A stretch of 24,483 nucleotides of DNA from JAWLHJ01 sp040904945 (GCA_040904945.1 JBBDSM010000123.1:1-24483); one strand, 5' to 3'. Shown: positions 15,597-23,746, counted from the first letter of the stretch. The notes: generated from the sequence alone by a model not told the origin. A program made the numbers and translations.

Positions 15597-16517
15597 GTGC
15601 CGGTGAGCGCGGAAGGGAGCTCCTTGACGTTCCGCAGGAGCAGGAACGTCAAGGAGCGCGTCATTGGATGGTTCCTCTTCGCGTGCGCGGCGGCGAGCAC
15701 GCTCGTGACCGTCGGGGTCATCGCGGTGCTCGCCGGGGAGACGTTCAACTTCTTCCGCCAGGTGTCCGTCGTCGAGTTCCTCACCGGCACGCGGTGGGAG
15801 CCGATGTTCCTGGAGAAGCACTTCGGCGTGTTGCCGTTGCTGGCGGGCTCCTTCCAGGTCGCGGTGGGGGCCGCCGTGATCGCCATCCCCGTCGGTCTGC
15901 TCACGGCGATCTTCCTCAGCGAGTACGCCCCTCCCAGGGTGAGGAAGGTCCTGAAGCCCATGCTCGAGATCCTCGCGGGCATCCCGACGGTCGTCTACGG
16001 CTACTTCGCGCTCACCTTCGTGACGCCCCTGATCCGGACCGTGTTCCCGGGCACGGACGTGTTCAATGCGGCTTCCGCGAGCATCGTGGTCGGCGTCATG
16101 ATCATCCCGACCGTCTCCTCCCTGTCCGAGGACGCGCTCCGGGCGGTGCCGAGCGTCCTGAGAGAGGGCGCCTACGGCCTGGGAGCCACCAAGCTCGAAG
16201 TGTCGACGCGCGTGGTGTTGCCCGCTGCGCTGTCGGGGATCATCGCTTCGTTCATTCTGGCGATCTCCCGTGCTATCGGAGAGACCATGGCGGTGACCAT
16301 CGCCGCGGGTAACCTCCCCAACCTGACGCTGAATCCCCTGGAGTCCATCCAGACGATGACGGCGTACATCGTCCAGGCGTCCCTCGGCGACACTCCGAGG
16401 GGCACCATCGTCTACCAGACGCTGTTCGCGGTGGGGATGACGCTCTTCCTGATTACGCTCGCCATGAACATCTTGAGCCAGTGGATCCTGGCGAAGTTCC
16501 GGGAGGAGTACGAATGA
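15597..16517 (+). CDS. pstC: Phosphate ABC transporter permease PstC
   Basis: This 306-residue permease has about six membrane segments and the coupling (EAA-type) loop LREGAYGLGATKLEVSTRVV followed by LAISRAIGETMAVTIAAGN, both typical of PstC. It forms the inner-membrane channel with PstA. The start is unsure: GTG 15597 is the outermost in-frame start but has no nearby ribosome site; TTG 15624 has GGAAGGGAG (15611-15619) just before it but sits in the 5' arm of a 15-bp hairpin (15619-15657). All choices keep the first membrane segment. Stop overlaps pstA as ATGA (16514-16517). Confidence 0.93.
   Translation: MPVSAEGSSLTFRRSRNVKERVIGWFLFACAAASTLVTVGVIAVLAGETFNFFRQVSVVEFLTGTRWEPMFLEKHFGVLPLLAGSFQVAVGAAVIAIPVGLLTAIFLSEYAPPRVRKVLKPMLEILAGIPTVVYGYFALTFVTPLIRTVFPGTDVFNAASASIVVGVMIIPTVSSLSEDALRAVPSVLREGAYGLGATKLEVSTRVVLPAALSGIIASFILAISRAIGETMAVTIAAGNLPNLTLNPLESIQTMTAYIVQASLGDTPRGTIVYQTLFAVGMTLFLITLAMNILSQWILAKFREEYE
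15619..15657 (+). promoter_or_regulatory. Perfect 15-bp hairpin at the pstC start
   Basis: 15619-15633 and 15643-15657 are perfect reverse complements over 15 bp with a 9-base loop. The stem would cover the candidate TTG start at 15624 and abut the ribosome site at 15611-15619. No T-run follows, so it is not a simple intrinsic terminator. Likely effects are lower PstC translation relative to PstS, or protection of the pstS mRNA 3' end. Confidence 0.65.
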
Positions 16518-17401
16518 CCTCTCCGTCGCGGCTGTCCGGAGACGCAGCGGGGGCGCGTGGCGTACGTCGCCGGCGCACCGGCGTGCTGTTCAAATGGCTG
16601 TGCGGATCGGCGACCATGGTCGGCGTCGTCGCGCTCGCCGTGCTCCTCGTCGACGTCGCCGTGGACGGTCTGCCGCGCATCGAGCCCGGGTTCTTCACCG
16701 CGTTCGCGTCCCGGTTGCCGGAGCAGGCCGGTATCAAGGCCGCGCTCGCGGGGTCGTTGTGGATTCTCGCGCTGACGGCGCTGATCTCGTTCCCGGTGTC
16801 GGTGGCCGCGGCCATCTACCTGGAAGAGTATGCCGCGCGCAACTGGGTGACCCGGATCATTCAAACGAACATCGCCAACCTGGCCGGTATCCCCTCCATC
16901 GTATACGGAATCCTCGGCCTCGCGCTCTTCGTCCGGGCCCTGGGTCTGGACCGGAGCGTGATCTCGGGGGCGCTGACGCTGTCCCTCCTCGTCATGCCGG
17001 TCATCATCATAGCCGCCCAGGAGGCGATCCGTGCGGTGCCGAGCACGCTCCGCGAGGCTGCGTACGGGCTCGGCGCGACACGCTGGCAGGTCGTCAGCAC
17101 CCAGGTCCTGCCCATGGCCATGCCCGGAATCCTGACCGGCACCATTCTCGCGCTCTCGCGGGCCGTGGGTGAGACCGCGCCCCTCATCATGGTGGGCGCC
17201 GTCGGCTTCATCGCCTTCACCCCTTCGGGTCCCACCGACCGCTTCACGGTGCTGCCGCTGCAGATCTACAGCTGGATCTCGCGCCCCCAGGTCGAATTCC
17301 ACGCGCTCGCCGCGGCCGGGATCGTCGTCCTGCTGGGTGTGCTACTCACGCTGAACGCCGTCGCCATCGTCCTCCGGAACCGCTACCAGACCCGTATCTG
17401 A
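16514..17401 (+). CDS. pstA: Phosphate ABC transporter permease PstA
   Basis: A 295-residue inner-membrane permease with about six membrane segments. The coupling loop LREAAYGLGATRWQVVSTQV and the following LALSRAVGETAPLIMVGAVG are diagnostic for PstA. The N-terminal tail is basic (RGVRRRRTG), as expected on the cytoplasmic side. ATG 16514 overlaps the pstC stop and has GGGAGGAG at 16501-16508, an excellent ribosome site inside the end of pstC. The open frame extends slightly upstream, but only within pstC. It pairs with PstC and PstB. Confidence 0.95.
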   Translation: MTSPSRLSGDAAGARGVRRRRTGVLFKWLCGSATMVGVVALAVLLVDVAVDGLPRIEPGFFTAFASRLPEQAGIKAALAGSLWILALTALISFPVSVAAAIYLEEYAARNWVTRIIQTNIANLAGIPSIVYGILGLALFVRALGLDRSVISGALTLSLLVMPVIIIAAQEAIRAVPSTLREAAYGLGATRWQVVSTQVLPMAMPGILTGTILALSRAVGETAPLIMVGAVGFIAFTPSGPTDRFTVLPLQIYSWISRPQVEFHALAAAGIVVLLGVLLTLNAVAIVLRNRYQTRI

Positions 17402-17405
17402 CGCC

Positions 17406-18188
17406 ATGTCGACCATCTACGATATCGATTCCGGAGGCCAGCTTCCGGCTCTGGAGACCACCGACCTCTCGGTCTTCTACGGGGACACGCACGCCGTGAA
17501 GAACGTCTCGTTCTCGATTCCGGCGAGGCAGGTCGTGGCTCTCATCGGGCCTTCGGGGTGCGGTAAGAGCTCGCTGCTCCGCTGCTTCAACCGGATGAAC
17601 GACCTCGTCTCCACCGCGCGCATCTCCGGCGACGTCACGTTCAGGGGTGAGAGCCTCTACGCCCCCGAGGTGGACCCCGTGGAGGTCCGTCGGCGTATCG
17701 GTATGGTGTTCCAGAAGCCGAACCCGTTCCCGAAGTCCATCTACGACAACGTCGCCTTCGGCCCGCGCATCAACGGATTCGAGGGAGAGCTGGATACGCT
17801 CGTGGAGGAGTCCCTGCGTCAGAGCGCGCTGTGGGACGAGGTGAACGACCGGCTCGGGGACTCGGCGTATGCCCTGTCCGGCGGCCAGCAGCAGCGGCTC
17901 TGCATCGCGCGGACGCTGGCCGTGAAGCCGCAGATCGTGCTCATGGACGAGCCGGCTTCCGCCCTGGACCCCATCGCGACGCAGCGCATCGAGGAGCTCA
18001 TCTACGAGCTCAAGAAGGAGTACACGATCGTGATCGTGACACACAACATGCAGCAGGCGGCCCGGGTCTCGGACTACACGGCCTTCCTGTACATGGGCGA
18101 CCTCATCGAGTACGGTCCCACAGAGGCCATCTTCACCAATCCGCGGGAAGACCAGACCGAGGCCTACATCACCGGGAGGTTCGGTTGA
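17406..18188 (+). CDS. pstB: Phosphate ABC transporter ATP-binding protein PstB
   Basis: A 260-residue ATPase of normal PstB length. Walker A is GPSGCGKS (48-55), followed by the PstB-type SLLRCFNRMNDL; the Q-loop segment is GMVFQKPNPFPKSIYDNVAFG; the signature is LSGGQQQRLCIARTLAVKP; Walker B is IVLMDEPASALDPIAT; and the switch His is in VTHNMQQAARVSDYTAF. These are diagnostic for the phosphate importer rather than other ABC families. It begins 4 bp after the pstA stop with little ribosome-site signal, and its TGA overlaps the phoU TTG start (TTGA 18185-18188). Confidence 0.97.
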   Translation: MSTIYDIDSGGQLPALETTDLSVFYGDTHAVKNVSFSIPARQVVALIGPSGCGKSSLLRCFNRMNDLVSTARISGDVTFRGESLYAPEVDPVEVRRRIGMVFQKPNPFPKSIYDNVAFGPRINGFEGELDTLVEESLRQSALWDEVNDRLGDSAYALSGGQQQRLCIARTLAVKPQIVLMDEPASALDPIATQRIEELIYELKKEYTIVIVTHNMQQAARVSDYTAFLYMGDLIEYGPTEAIFTNPREDQTEAYITGRFG

Positions 18189-18901
18189 GCGCGCAGTATG
18201 CCAGTCAGCGGCATTTCCACGATCAGCTCGACGCGCTCCAGGACCGTCTCATGGAGATGGCCGGTCTGGTGGAGGAGGTCATCGCTGCGGCCACCAAGGC
18301 GGCGCTCGAGCGCGACCCCAGCGTCGTCGAGTGGGTCAAGAAGACCGACGACCGCATCGACGAGCTCGAGATCGAGATCGACGAGCGGGTGGTGGAGCTC
18401 CTCGCCCTCCATCAGCCGATGGCCACCGACCTCCGCCGCATCATCACCGCGAACAAGCTGTCGAACGACCTCGAGCGCATGGGGGACCACGCCCTCAACA
18501 TCGCCAAGGCCGCCAAGCGGATGAGCTCGACTCCCCCGCTCCCCGAAGTGCGCGAGCTGGCCGAGATGATCGAGGTCACCCGCGAGATGGTCTCGGACGC
18601 CCTCGCCGCCTATGTGGCCCGCAATACCGGAACGGCGAGGCTCGTCTGCATCACGGACGACAGGGTCGACGACCTGCGCCGCTCCATGTTCCGCATCCTC
18701 GTGACGCACATGCTCGAGGACCCGAAGCGTCTGAGCGGGGCCCTGGAGCTGCTTCTCATCTCCCAGAACCTCGAGCGCGTCGGCGATCTGGCGACCAACC
18801 TCGCCGAGGACGTGGTCTTCCTGGTGGAAGGCCGCACCATCAAGCACGGCGCCGACGGCGGACACGGGCCCGTCGACGAGGACGACGCGCTGGAAGGGTA
18901 G
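18185..18901 (+). CDS. phoU: Phosphate transport/signalling regulator PhoU
   Basis: A 238-residue helical protein with the two PhoU repeats, each carrying the metal-binding/signature motif: ERMGDHALNIAKAA (97-110) and ERVGDLATNLAEDVVFLVEG (197-216). PhoU links the Pst transporter to PhoR and keeps the regulon off when phosphate is plentiful. The TTG at 18185 overlaps the pstB stop and is preceded by GGGAGG, so translation is probably coupled. The tail after residue 221 is acidic and likely disordered (GPVDEDDALEG). The open frame reaches far upstream, but only antiparallel to or inside pstB and was not used. Confidence 0.95.
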   Translation: MSAQYASQRHFHDQLDALQDRLMEMAGLVEEVIAAATKAALERDPSVVEWVKKTDDRIDELEIEIDERVVELLALHQPMATDLRRIITANKLSNDLERMGDHALNIAKAAKRMSSTPPLPEVRELAEMIEVTREMVSDALAAYVARNTGTARLVCITDDRVDDLRRSMFRILVTHMLEDPKRLSGALELLLISQNLERVGDLATNLAEDVVFLVEGRTIKHGADGGHGPVDEDDALEG

Positions 18902-18940
18902 CCCCCGAGGAGCGACGGAGCCGGCAGGGGCCGGATATTC

Positions 18941-19007
18941 CGTTATCGAAACGAGCGCTCCACGTCGCATTTCCGTTACACGGCCGTCGTACGTTTCCAT
19001 CGTCACA
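18941..19007 (+). promoter_or_regulatory. Putative extended PhoB-binding array before the TonB-dependent receptor
   Basis: Six 7-bp windows in strict 11-bp phase: CGTTATC (18941), CGAGCGC (18952), CGTCGCA (18963), CGTTACA (18974), CGTCGTA (18985) and TCCATCG (18996). The 18941 and 18974 sites match the CGTTACn form best; 18952 and 18996 are weak. CGTCACA at 19001 is another match in a different phase. TACGAC at 19019-19024 could be the -10 box. The region fills the phoU-receptor gap. Confidence 0.5.
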
Positions 19008-19051
19008 AGACGACACGTACGACTTTCGGACCAACTACCACGGGCCGTGTT

Positions 19052-21808
19052 ATGGGCAAGCTGCTCTATTCTCTGATTCTCCTCGCCGTCCTGGCTGTGC
19101 CGGTGCAAGCGCAATCCGCTCCCGGAAACGTCGTAGGCCGTATCGTGGATGCCTCGACCGCATCGCCCCTGGTGGGCGCCCAGGTCATCGTCGAGGGCAC
19201 CGACGTCGGCGCGCTCGCCGGACTGGACGGTCGCTACCGCGTCACCAGAGTCCCCGCCGGAGTCGTCGCCCTCCGGGTGCAGATGATCGGGTACGCGACG
19301 AAGATCGTCACCGATGTCACGGTCGGCTCGGGCTCGACTACCGCGCTCGACATCAGCCTCGAGTCCTCGGCGGTCGAAGTCGAGGGCATCACGGTCACCG
19401 CCGCGGCCGAGCGCGGCAGCGTGGCGGGAGCGCTCAATGAGCAGCGATCGGCCACGGCGGTTGTCAACGCCATCACGTCGGAGCAGATCTCGCGCAGCCC
19501 CGACTCCGACGCCGCCGCGGCCATCAAGCGGGTCAGCGGCATCACGGTGCAGGATGACAAGTACGTCATGGTGCGAGGCCTCGGCGAGCGCTACACCACG
19601 ACGTCGCTGAACGGCGTGAGGTTGCCCAGCCCCGAGCCGGAGCGCCGGGTCGTGCCGCTGGATATCTTCCCGAGCGGGCTTCTCCAGAGCATCAGCACCG
19701 CGAAGACGTTCACGCCGGACCAGCCCGGCGACTTCGCCGGCGGTCAGGTCGACATCCGCACCCAGTCGTTCCCCGGGCGCCCGGAGGTGACGTTCTCCGC
19801 CTCCACCAGCCTCAGCACCACCGTGATCGGCCAGGACGTGCTCGCGGTTCCGTCGGTGGGCCTGGACTGGTTCGCCTCGGGATCTGCGGATCGAGCGCTG
19901 TCCCCTCTGGCCGAGCAGTGGGGCAACTTCCAGCCCGCTCCCGGCCAGGATGATGTCAATCAGATCATCAACTCCTTCCGCAACGTGTGGAGCCCGTCGT
20001 CGGTGTCCGGCCGGCCGGGGGGCTCACTCGGAGCCTCCATCGGGGGGACGGCGCCGTTGCTCGGACGTGAGCTCGGATACCTGGCGTCCCTGACCTACGG
20101 GGCATCCGAGTCCCGCAAAGAGGAGCACCGTCGGGCCCAGGCCATCGCGGAGACGGGCGGGGAAGCCAGGGAAGTGGACCGCTACGAGGGCGAGAGCGGC
20201 AGCCGGTCGGTCTCCATCGGCGGCCTTCTGAACGCCACGGCCATCCTGAACGAGGACCATCGGGTGCTGGTCAACGGCGCCTACAACCGGTCGGCCGACG
20301 CCGACGCCCGCCAGGAGTCCGGGTTCAGTGAGAACCTCGGACAGGGGTTCGACATCCAGCGGCTCCAATACGTGGAGCGCGAGATGATCTCGACGCAGCT
20401 GGGTGGCGAGCATCAGCTCTCCGCCCACCACCGCATCGACTGGAAGGGCTCCCGTTCGGAGGTCACCCGCAGTGAGCCCGACCGTTCCGAGATCGTGTAC
20501 CAGCAGAGGTTCGACCCGATCAGCGGGGAGGCTCTGGCGCCCGCTTGGTTCTCCATCTCCAACGAAGGTGCGGTCCGAACCTTTTCGGATCTCCGGGAGA
20601 ACGCCTACGAGGGGAACCTGAACTACCAGATGAGCTTCGGGAGTCCCAGGCGTCCCCACGGAATTCGCATCGGGGGATTGGCTCGCGAGATGAACCGGGA
20701 CTCGCGCAACACGGCGTACTCCATCGCCGCGTCTCTGCCCTCCGAGGTCAGGGTCCAGGATCCGGAGGACATCTTCGACGGCTCCTACACGCAGCCAGGC
20801 GACCAGGCGTTCCGCATGATCCCCCTCTCGCAGGGCGGCTCCTACACCGCGGAAGATCGGCTCCTCGCCGGATATCTGATGATGGACTACCACCTCACGG
20901 ACCGCCTCCAGATCATCGGTGGCGCGCGGGTCGAGCGCTCCGAGGTGACGGTGGAGGCCACGTCGACGGTGGGCGAGAACGTCGTCACGGATCCCGAGTA
21001 CACGGACGTGCTTCCTTCGTTGACGCTGCAGTACGAGCTCACGGATAGACAGAACCTCCGGTTCGCCGCGTCCCAGACCCTCTCCCGTCCCGAGCATCGT
21101 GAGCTCGCGAACCTCCAGTACCGCGAGGTGCTGGGCGGCGACAACGTGCTGGGGAACCCGGAGCTGAAGCGCGCACTCATCCAGAACCTCGATCTTCGCT
21201 GGGAGTTCTACCCAAGCCCGACCGAGGCCCTTTCGGTGGCCGTCTTCGCCAAGCGTTTCGAGAACCCCATCGAGCGGGTGTACCTCGCGACTTCCGGGAC
21301 ACGTGTAGTCTCGTTCGCGAATGCCAGGCGCGCGGAGAACTTCGGGGTCGAGCTGGAGGGCCGGAAGCGGCTCGGATTCCTGGGTGGCGGCATGGACGCG
21401 CTCACCATTTTCTCGAACCTCCTCCTCATGTCGAGCGAGATCGAGATCGGTTCCGACGCGAGCTCGCAGACCAACGACCAGCGGGCGATGGTGGGCCAGT
21501 CCCCGTACGCCGTCAATGCCGGACTGACGTGGACGGATCCCAACCGCCGCGGCTCCGCGACGTTGCTCTACAACGTGAGCGGACGCCGGATCGCGAGCGC
21601 CGCCGAGGCGCCGCTGCCCGACATCTACGAGGAGGCACGACAGCTCGTCGACTTCTCGCTTCGGGTCGATCTCACCGACGCGGTGTCGGCCAAGGTCGAC
21701 GCCAAGAACCTCCTGGACGCGCCCTACGAGCTCGTCCAGGGAGACGTCGTCCGGGAGTTCTACCGGTCGGGACGGTCCTTCGGCTTCGGGCTCACCTGGA
21801 GGCCGTAG
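19052..21808 (+). CDS. TonB-dependent outer-membrane receptor with carboxypeptidase-regulatory-like domain
   Basis: This 918-residue protein has a signal peptide (cleavage likely after Ala20, VQA/QSAP), a CarboxypepD_reg-like beta-sandwich (about 25-105, GRIVDASTASPLVGAQVIVE, GLDGRYRVTRVPAG), a TonB-box-like stretch EGITVTA (111-117), a plug domain (about 125-250) with MVRGLGERYTTTSLNGVRLP (173-192) and PGDFAGGQVDIRT, then a 22-strand-type barrel ending in the aromatic-rich SFGFGLTWRP. Such receptors import scarce solutes through the outer membrane using TonB energy. The genomic position directly after phoU and the 11-bp array upstream suggest phosphate or a phosphorylated compound as substrate; the protein itself does not show the substrate. 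The ribosome site is weak; ATG 19052 starts the signal peptide. Confidence 0.93.
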   Translation: MGKLLYSLILLAVLAVPVQAQSAPGNVVGRIVDASTASPLVGAQVIVEGTDVGALAGLDGRYRVTRVPAGVVALRVQMIGYATKIVTDVTVGSGSTTALDISLESSAVEVEGITVTAAAERGSVAGALNEQRSATAVVNAITSEQISRSPDSDAAAAIKRVSGITVQDDKYVMVRGLGERYTTTSLNGVRLPSPEPERRVVPLDIFPSGLLQSISTAKTFTPDQPGDFAGGQVDIRTQSFPGRPEVTFSASTSLSTTVIGQDVLAVPSVGLDWFASGSADRALSPLAEQWGNFQPAPGQDDVNQIINSFRNVWSPSSVSGRPGGSLGASIGGTAPLLGRELGYLASLTYGASESRKEEHRRAQAIAETGGEAREVDRYEGESGSRSVSIGGLLNATAILNEDHRVLVNGAYNRSADADARQESGFSENLGQGFDIQRLQYVEREMISTQLGGEHQLSAHHRIDWKGSRSEVTRSEPDRSEIVYQQRFDPISGEALAPAWFSISNEGAVRTFSDLRENAYEGNLNYQMSFGSPRRPHGIRIGGLAREMNRDSRNTAYSIAASLPSEVRVQDPEDIFDGSYTQPGDQAFRMIPLSQGGSYTAEDRLLAGYLMMDYHLTDRLQIIGGARVERSEVTVEATSTVGENVVTDPEYTDVLPSLTLQYELTDRQNLRFAASQTLSRPEHRELANLQYREVLGGDNVLGNPELKRALIQNLDLRWEFYPSPTEALSVAVFAKRFENPIERVYLATSGTRVVSFANARRAENFGVELEGRKRLGFLGGGMDALTIFSNLLLMSSEIEIGSDASSQTNDQRAMVGQSPYAVNAGLTWTDPNRRGSATLLYNVSGRRIASAAEAPLPDIYEEARQLVDFSLRVDLTDAVSAKVDAKNLLDAPYELVQGDVVREFYRSGRSFGFGLTWRP

Positions 21809-21835
21809 GACCTCAGCGGAGCGCGTCGGAGTCCT

Positions 21836-21875
21836 CGTGACAACTTCGTGACCGCTTGCACCCACCGCTGACACA
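21836..21875 (+). promoter_or_regulatory. Putative PhoB-binding array before the surface lipoprotein
   Basis: CGTGACA (21836) and CGTGACC (21847) are 11 bp apart and share six of seven bases; weaker in-phase windows are GCACCCA (21858) and TGACACA (21869). TCGTAT at 21895-21900 could be a -10 box. It lies 27 bp after the receptor stop and 72 bp or more before the lipoprotein ATG, so the lipoprotein may have its own phosphate-regulated promoter. Confidence 0.5.
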
Positions 21876-21947
21876 AGCGGGGCCCAACTTCGAGTCGTAT
21901 GCCAAACGGCACACCTACTCATTCGCTCCTACTTCAGGACGACAAAG

Positions 21948-23633
21948 ATGAAACGCAACAAGTTGATGCTCGCGCTCACCGGACTCGCGGTGTTCGCCGC
22001 GGGCTGCGGTGACGACGACAACGGCAACGGCATGGACCCGGTGGTCCTGTCGGCGCCGGCGGGTGTGGCCGCCACGGCCACCTCCGAGACGTCTATCCAG
22101 GTCACGTACAACGCCGTGTCCGGCGCCACCGGCTACATCGTCGAGCGCGCGCCGGGATCCAGCGGCTCCTTCGCTTCGGTGGGCACGCCGTCCGGGACCT
22201 CCTTCGACGACACCGGCCTCCAGGCCAGCACGTCGTACCGGTACCGGGTGGCTGCGACGGCCGGCTCCGACCAGAGCGACTTCAGCGACGTGGTGGCGAT
22301 CACAACGCCCGCGGAAGGGCCGCGGGAAGCCGCCATCAGCTCGGACATCACGTCCGACCGGACGCTCTACGCGGACACGCTCTACACCCTCCAGGGCTTC
22401 GTCAAAGTCGCCAACGGCGCGACCCTGACCATCGAGCCTGGCACCGTCATCGAGGGTGACTTCAACACCGTGGGCTCGTCCCTCTTCGTGCTCCGAGGCG
22501 CCAGGATCGAGGCGAACGGCACCGAGGACGCGCCCATCGTCTTCACGTCCAGCCAGCCCGTGGGTGAGCGGCAGGCGGGTGACTGGGGCGGCCTGATCAT
22601 CGTCGGCAACGGTATCATCAACCGCGGCCAGCCCGTGATCCTCGAGGGTACCGGCACGGGCGCCAGCAACCCCCAGGTCGACTACTCCGGCGGCAACGAC
22701 AACACTGACGACTCCGGCACCCTGCGGTACGTGCGGGTCGAGTACGCCGGATTCGCCACGGCCCCCGACGCCGAGCTCAACACCATGACCTTCGCCGCCG
22801 TCGGGAGTGGGACGACGCTGGAATATCTCCAGTCACTGAGCGGTCTCGACGACGGCTTCGAGTTCTTCGGCGGCGCGGTGGACGGCAAGTACCTGGTCTC
22901 CTACGAGTCCGGCGACGACCACTTCGACATGTCCGAGGGGTACGTCGGCCGGCTCCAGCACGTCATCTCCTTCCAGTCGCGCCAGATCATTCCCAGGCCG
23001 GCGGCGGGGAACGTGTCCAACGACCCGCAGGGCTTCGAGAACGACGGCTGCGCGGGCGCCAACTGCACCGACGGCCAGAACTCGCTGCCGCTCAACATTC
23101 CCATGGTCGCCAACTTCACCCTGGTGGGTCCGCCGGACGGCGTCTTCGCCGGCACGTCGGGGGGCATCGGCATGCAGCTGCGCCGCGGCACCGGTGGGTA
23201 CTACGTGAACGGGGTCGTGACCCGCTTCGAGAGCGCGGCCATCTCGCTCCGCGACCAGTCCACGCTGGACCGGGTAGCGGACGGTGACCTGCTGCTGCGG
23301 AACATCCTGGTGGCCGACAACACGGTCACCTTCCTGCCGCAGACCGGCTCGACGGTTCAGGGCTCCGTCGACCTCGCGGCGAATGACATCGAGGAAGGCA
23401 CGGAGGCGGCGTCGGACCTGTTCACGCTCCTCCCCCTGGCGCCGACACTCGAAACGCAGCTCGACTGGTCGCCGGCCACCGGCTCGCCCATCGCCACGGG
23501 CGGCCTGGCAACGTTCACTGGCGACCTGGCCACCAAGGCCGGAAGCTTCGTGACCGGCACCGCGTACCGCGGCGCCGCCGACCCGAACGGTCCGAAGTGG
23601 TGGGAGCTCTGGACGAACCTGGCGCTGAACTGA
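21948..23633 (+). CDS. Surface/secreted lipoprotein with N-terminal fibronectin type III domain
   Basis: The 561-residue product has a lipoprotein signal with the box FAAGC (Cys20), an acidic spacer DDDNGNG, one fibronectin type III domain (about 33-122, including ATGYIVERAPG and LQASTSYRYRVAA), and a C-terminal beta-rich domain beginning TLQGFVKVANGATLTIEPGT. That domain looks like a right-handed beta-helix and has two acidic turns, GLDDGFEFFGG (299-309) and GDDHFDMSEG (322-331), that could bind Ca2+. I know this type from lipoproteins found beside TonB-dependent receptors, but not a proven function. The acidic residue after Cys20+1 (Gly-Asp) does not settle sorting. AGGA (21936-21939) precedes ATG by 8 bases. 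Together with the receptor it may capture substrate at the surface. Confidence 0.85.
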   Translation: MKRNKLMLALTGLAVFAAGCGDDDNGNGMDPVVLSAPAGVAATATSETSIQVTYNAVSGATGYIVERAPGSSGSFASVGTPSGTSFDDTGLQASTSYRYRVAATAGSDQSDFSDVVAITTPAEGPREAAISSDITSDRTLYADTLYTLQGFVKVANGATLTIEPGTVIEGDFNTVGSSLFVLRGARIEANGTEDAPIVFTSSQPVGERQAGDWGGLIIVGNGIINRGQPVILEGTGTGASNPQVDYSGGNDNTDDSGTLRYVRVEYAGFATAPDAELNTMTFAAVGSGTTLEYLQSLSGLDDGFEFFGGAVDGKYLVSYESGDDHFDMSEGYVGRLQHVISFQSRQIIPRPAAGNVSNDPQGFENDGCAGANCTDGQNSLPLNIPMVANFTLVGPPDGVFAGTSGGIGMQLRRGTGGYYVNGVVTRFESAAISLRDQSTLDRVADGDLLLRNILVADNTVTFLPQTGSTVQGSVDLAANDIEEGTEAASDLFTLLPLAPTLETQLDWSPATGSPIATGGLATFTGDLATKAGSFVTGTAYRGAADPNGPKWWELWTNLALN

Positions 23634-23667
23634 GCCCGGTAACCCACCGGTAGAAGATCGTTGGACA

Positions 23668-23706
23668 GGGAGGCCGGCGCCCCGACGGGTGCCGGCCTCC
23701 CCTTTT
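23668..23706 (+). terminator. Strong intrinsic terminator after the surface lipoprotein gene
   Basis: GGGAGGCCGGC (23668-23678) pairs with GCCGGCCTCCC (23691-23701); three more G-C pairs and a G-U extend the stem to about 15 bp around a CGAC loop, followed by CCTTTTAT. It lies 34 bp after the stop codon and closes the receptor/lipoprotein unit. Confidence 0.9.
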
Positions 23707-23746
23707 ATATTTCCGCGAAATCGTGCTGAGGAGTGTAGCTCGAACG

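Noticed and set aside
15619..15657. Intrinsic terminator between pstS and pstC
   Set aside because: The stem is strong, but no T-run follows and it lies inside the coding frame, so it is treated as an RNA structure of unknown effect.
20024..21922. 632-residue open frame on the minus strand opposite the TonB receptor
   Set aside because: It is antisense to a well-supported gene, is rich in Arg/Glu/His with no recognisable fold, and long antisense frames are expected in DNA with high GC at third codon positions.
19052..23633. SusC/SusD-type glycan uptake pair
   Set aside because: The lipoprotein has a fibronectin III domain and beta-helix-like domain, not the helical TPR fold of SusD, and the neighbours are phosphate genes rather than glycan enzymes.
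23640..23746. PhoB-like 11-bp array before the last lipoprotein gene
   Set aside because: I looked for CGTTACn/CGTGACn pairs at 11-bp spacing and found none; only the terminator stem is there.
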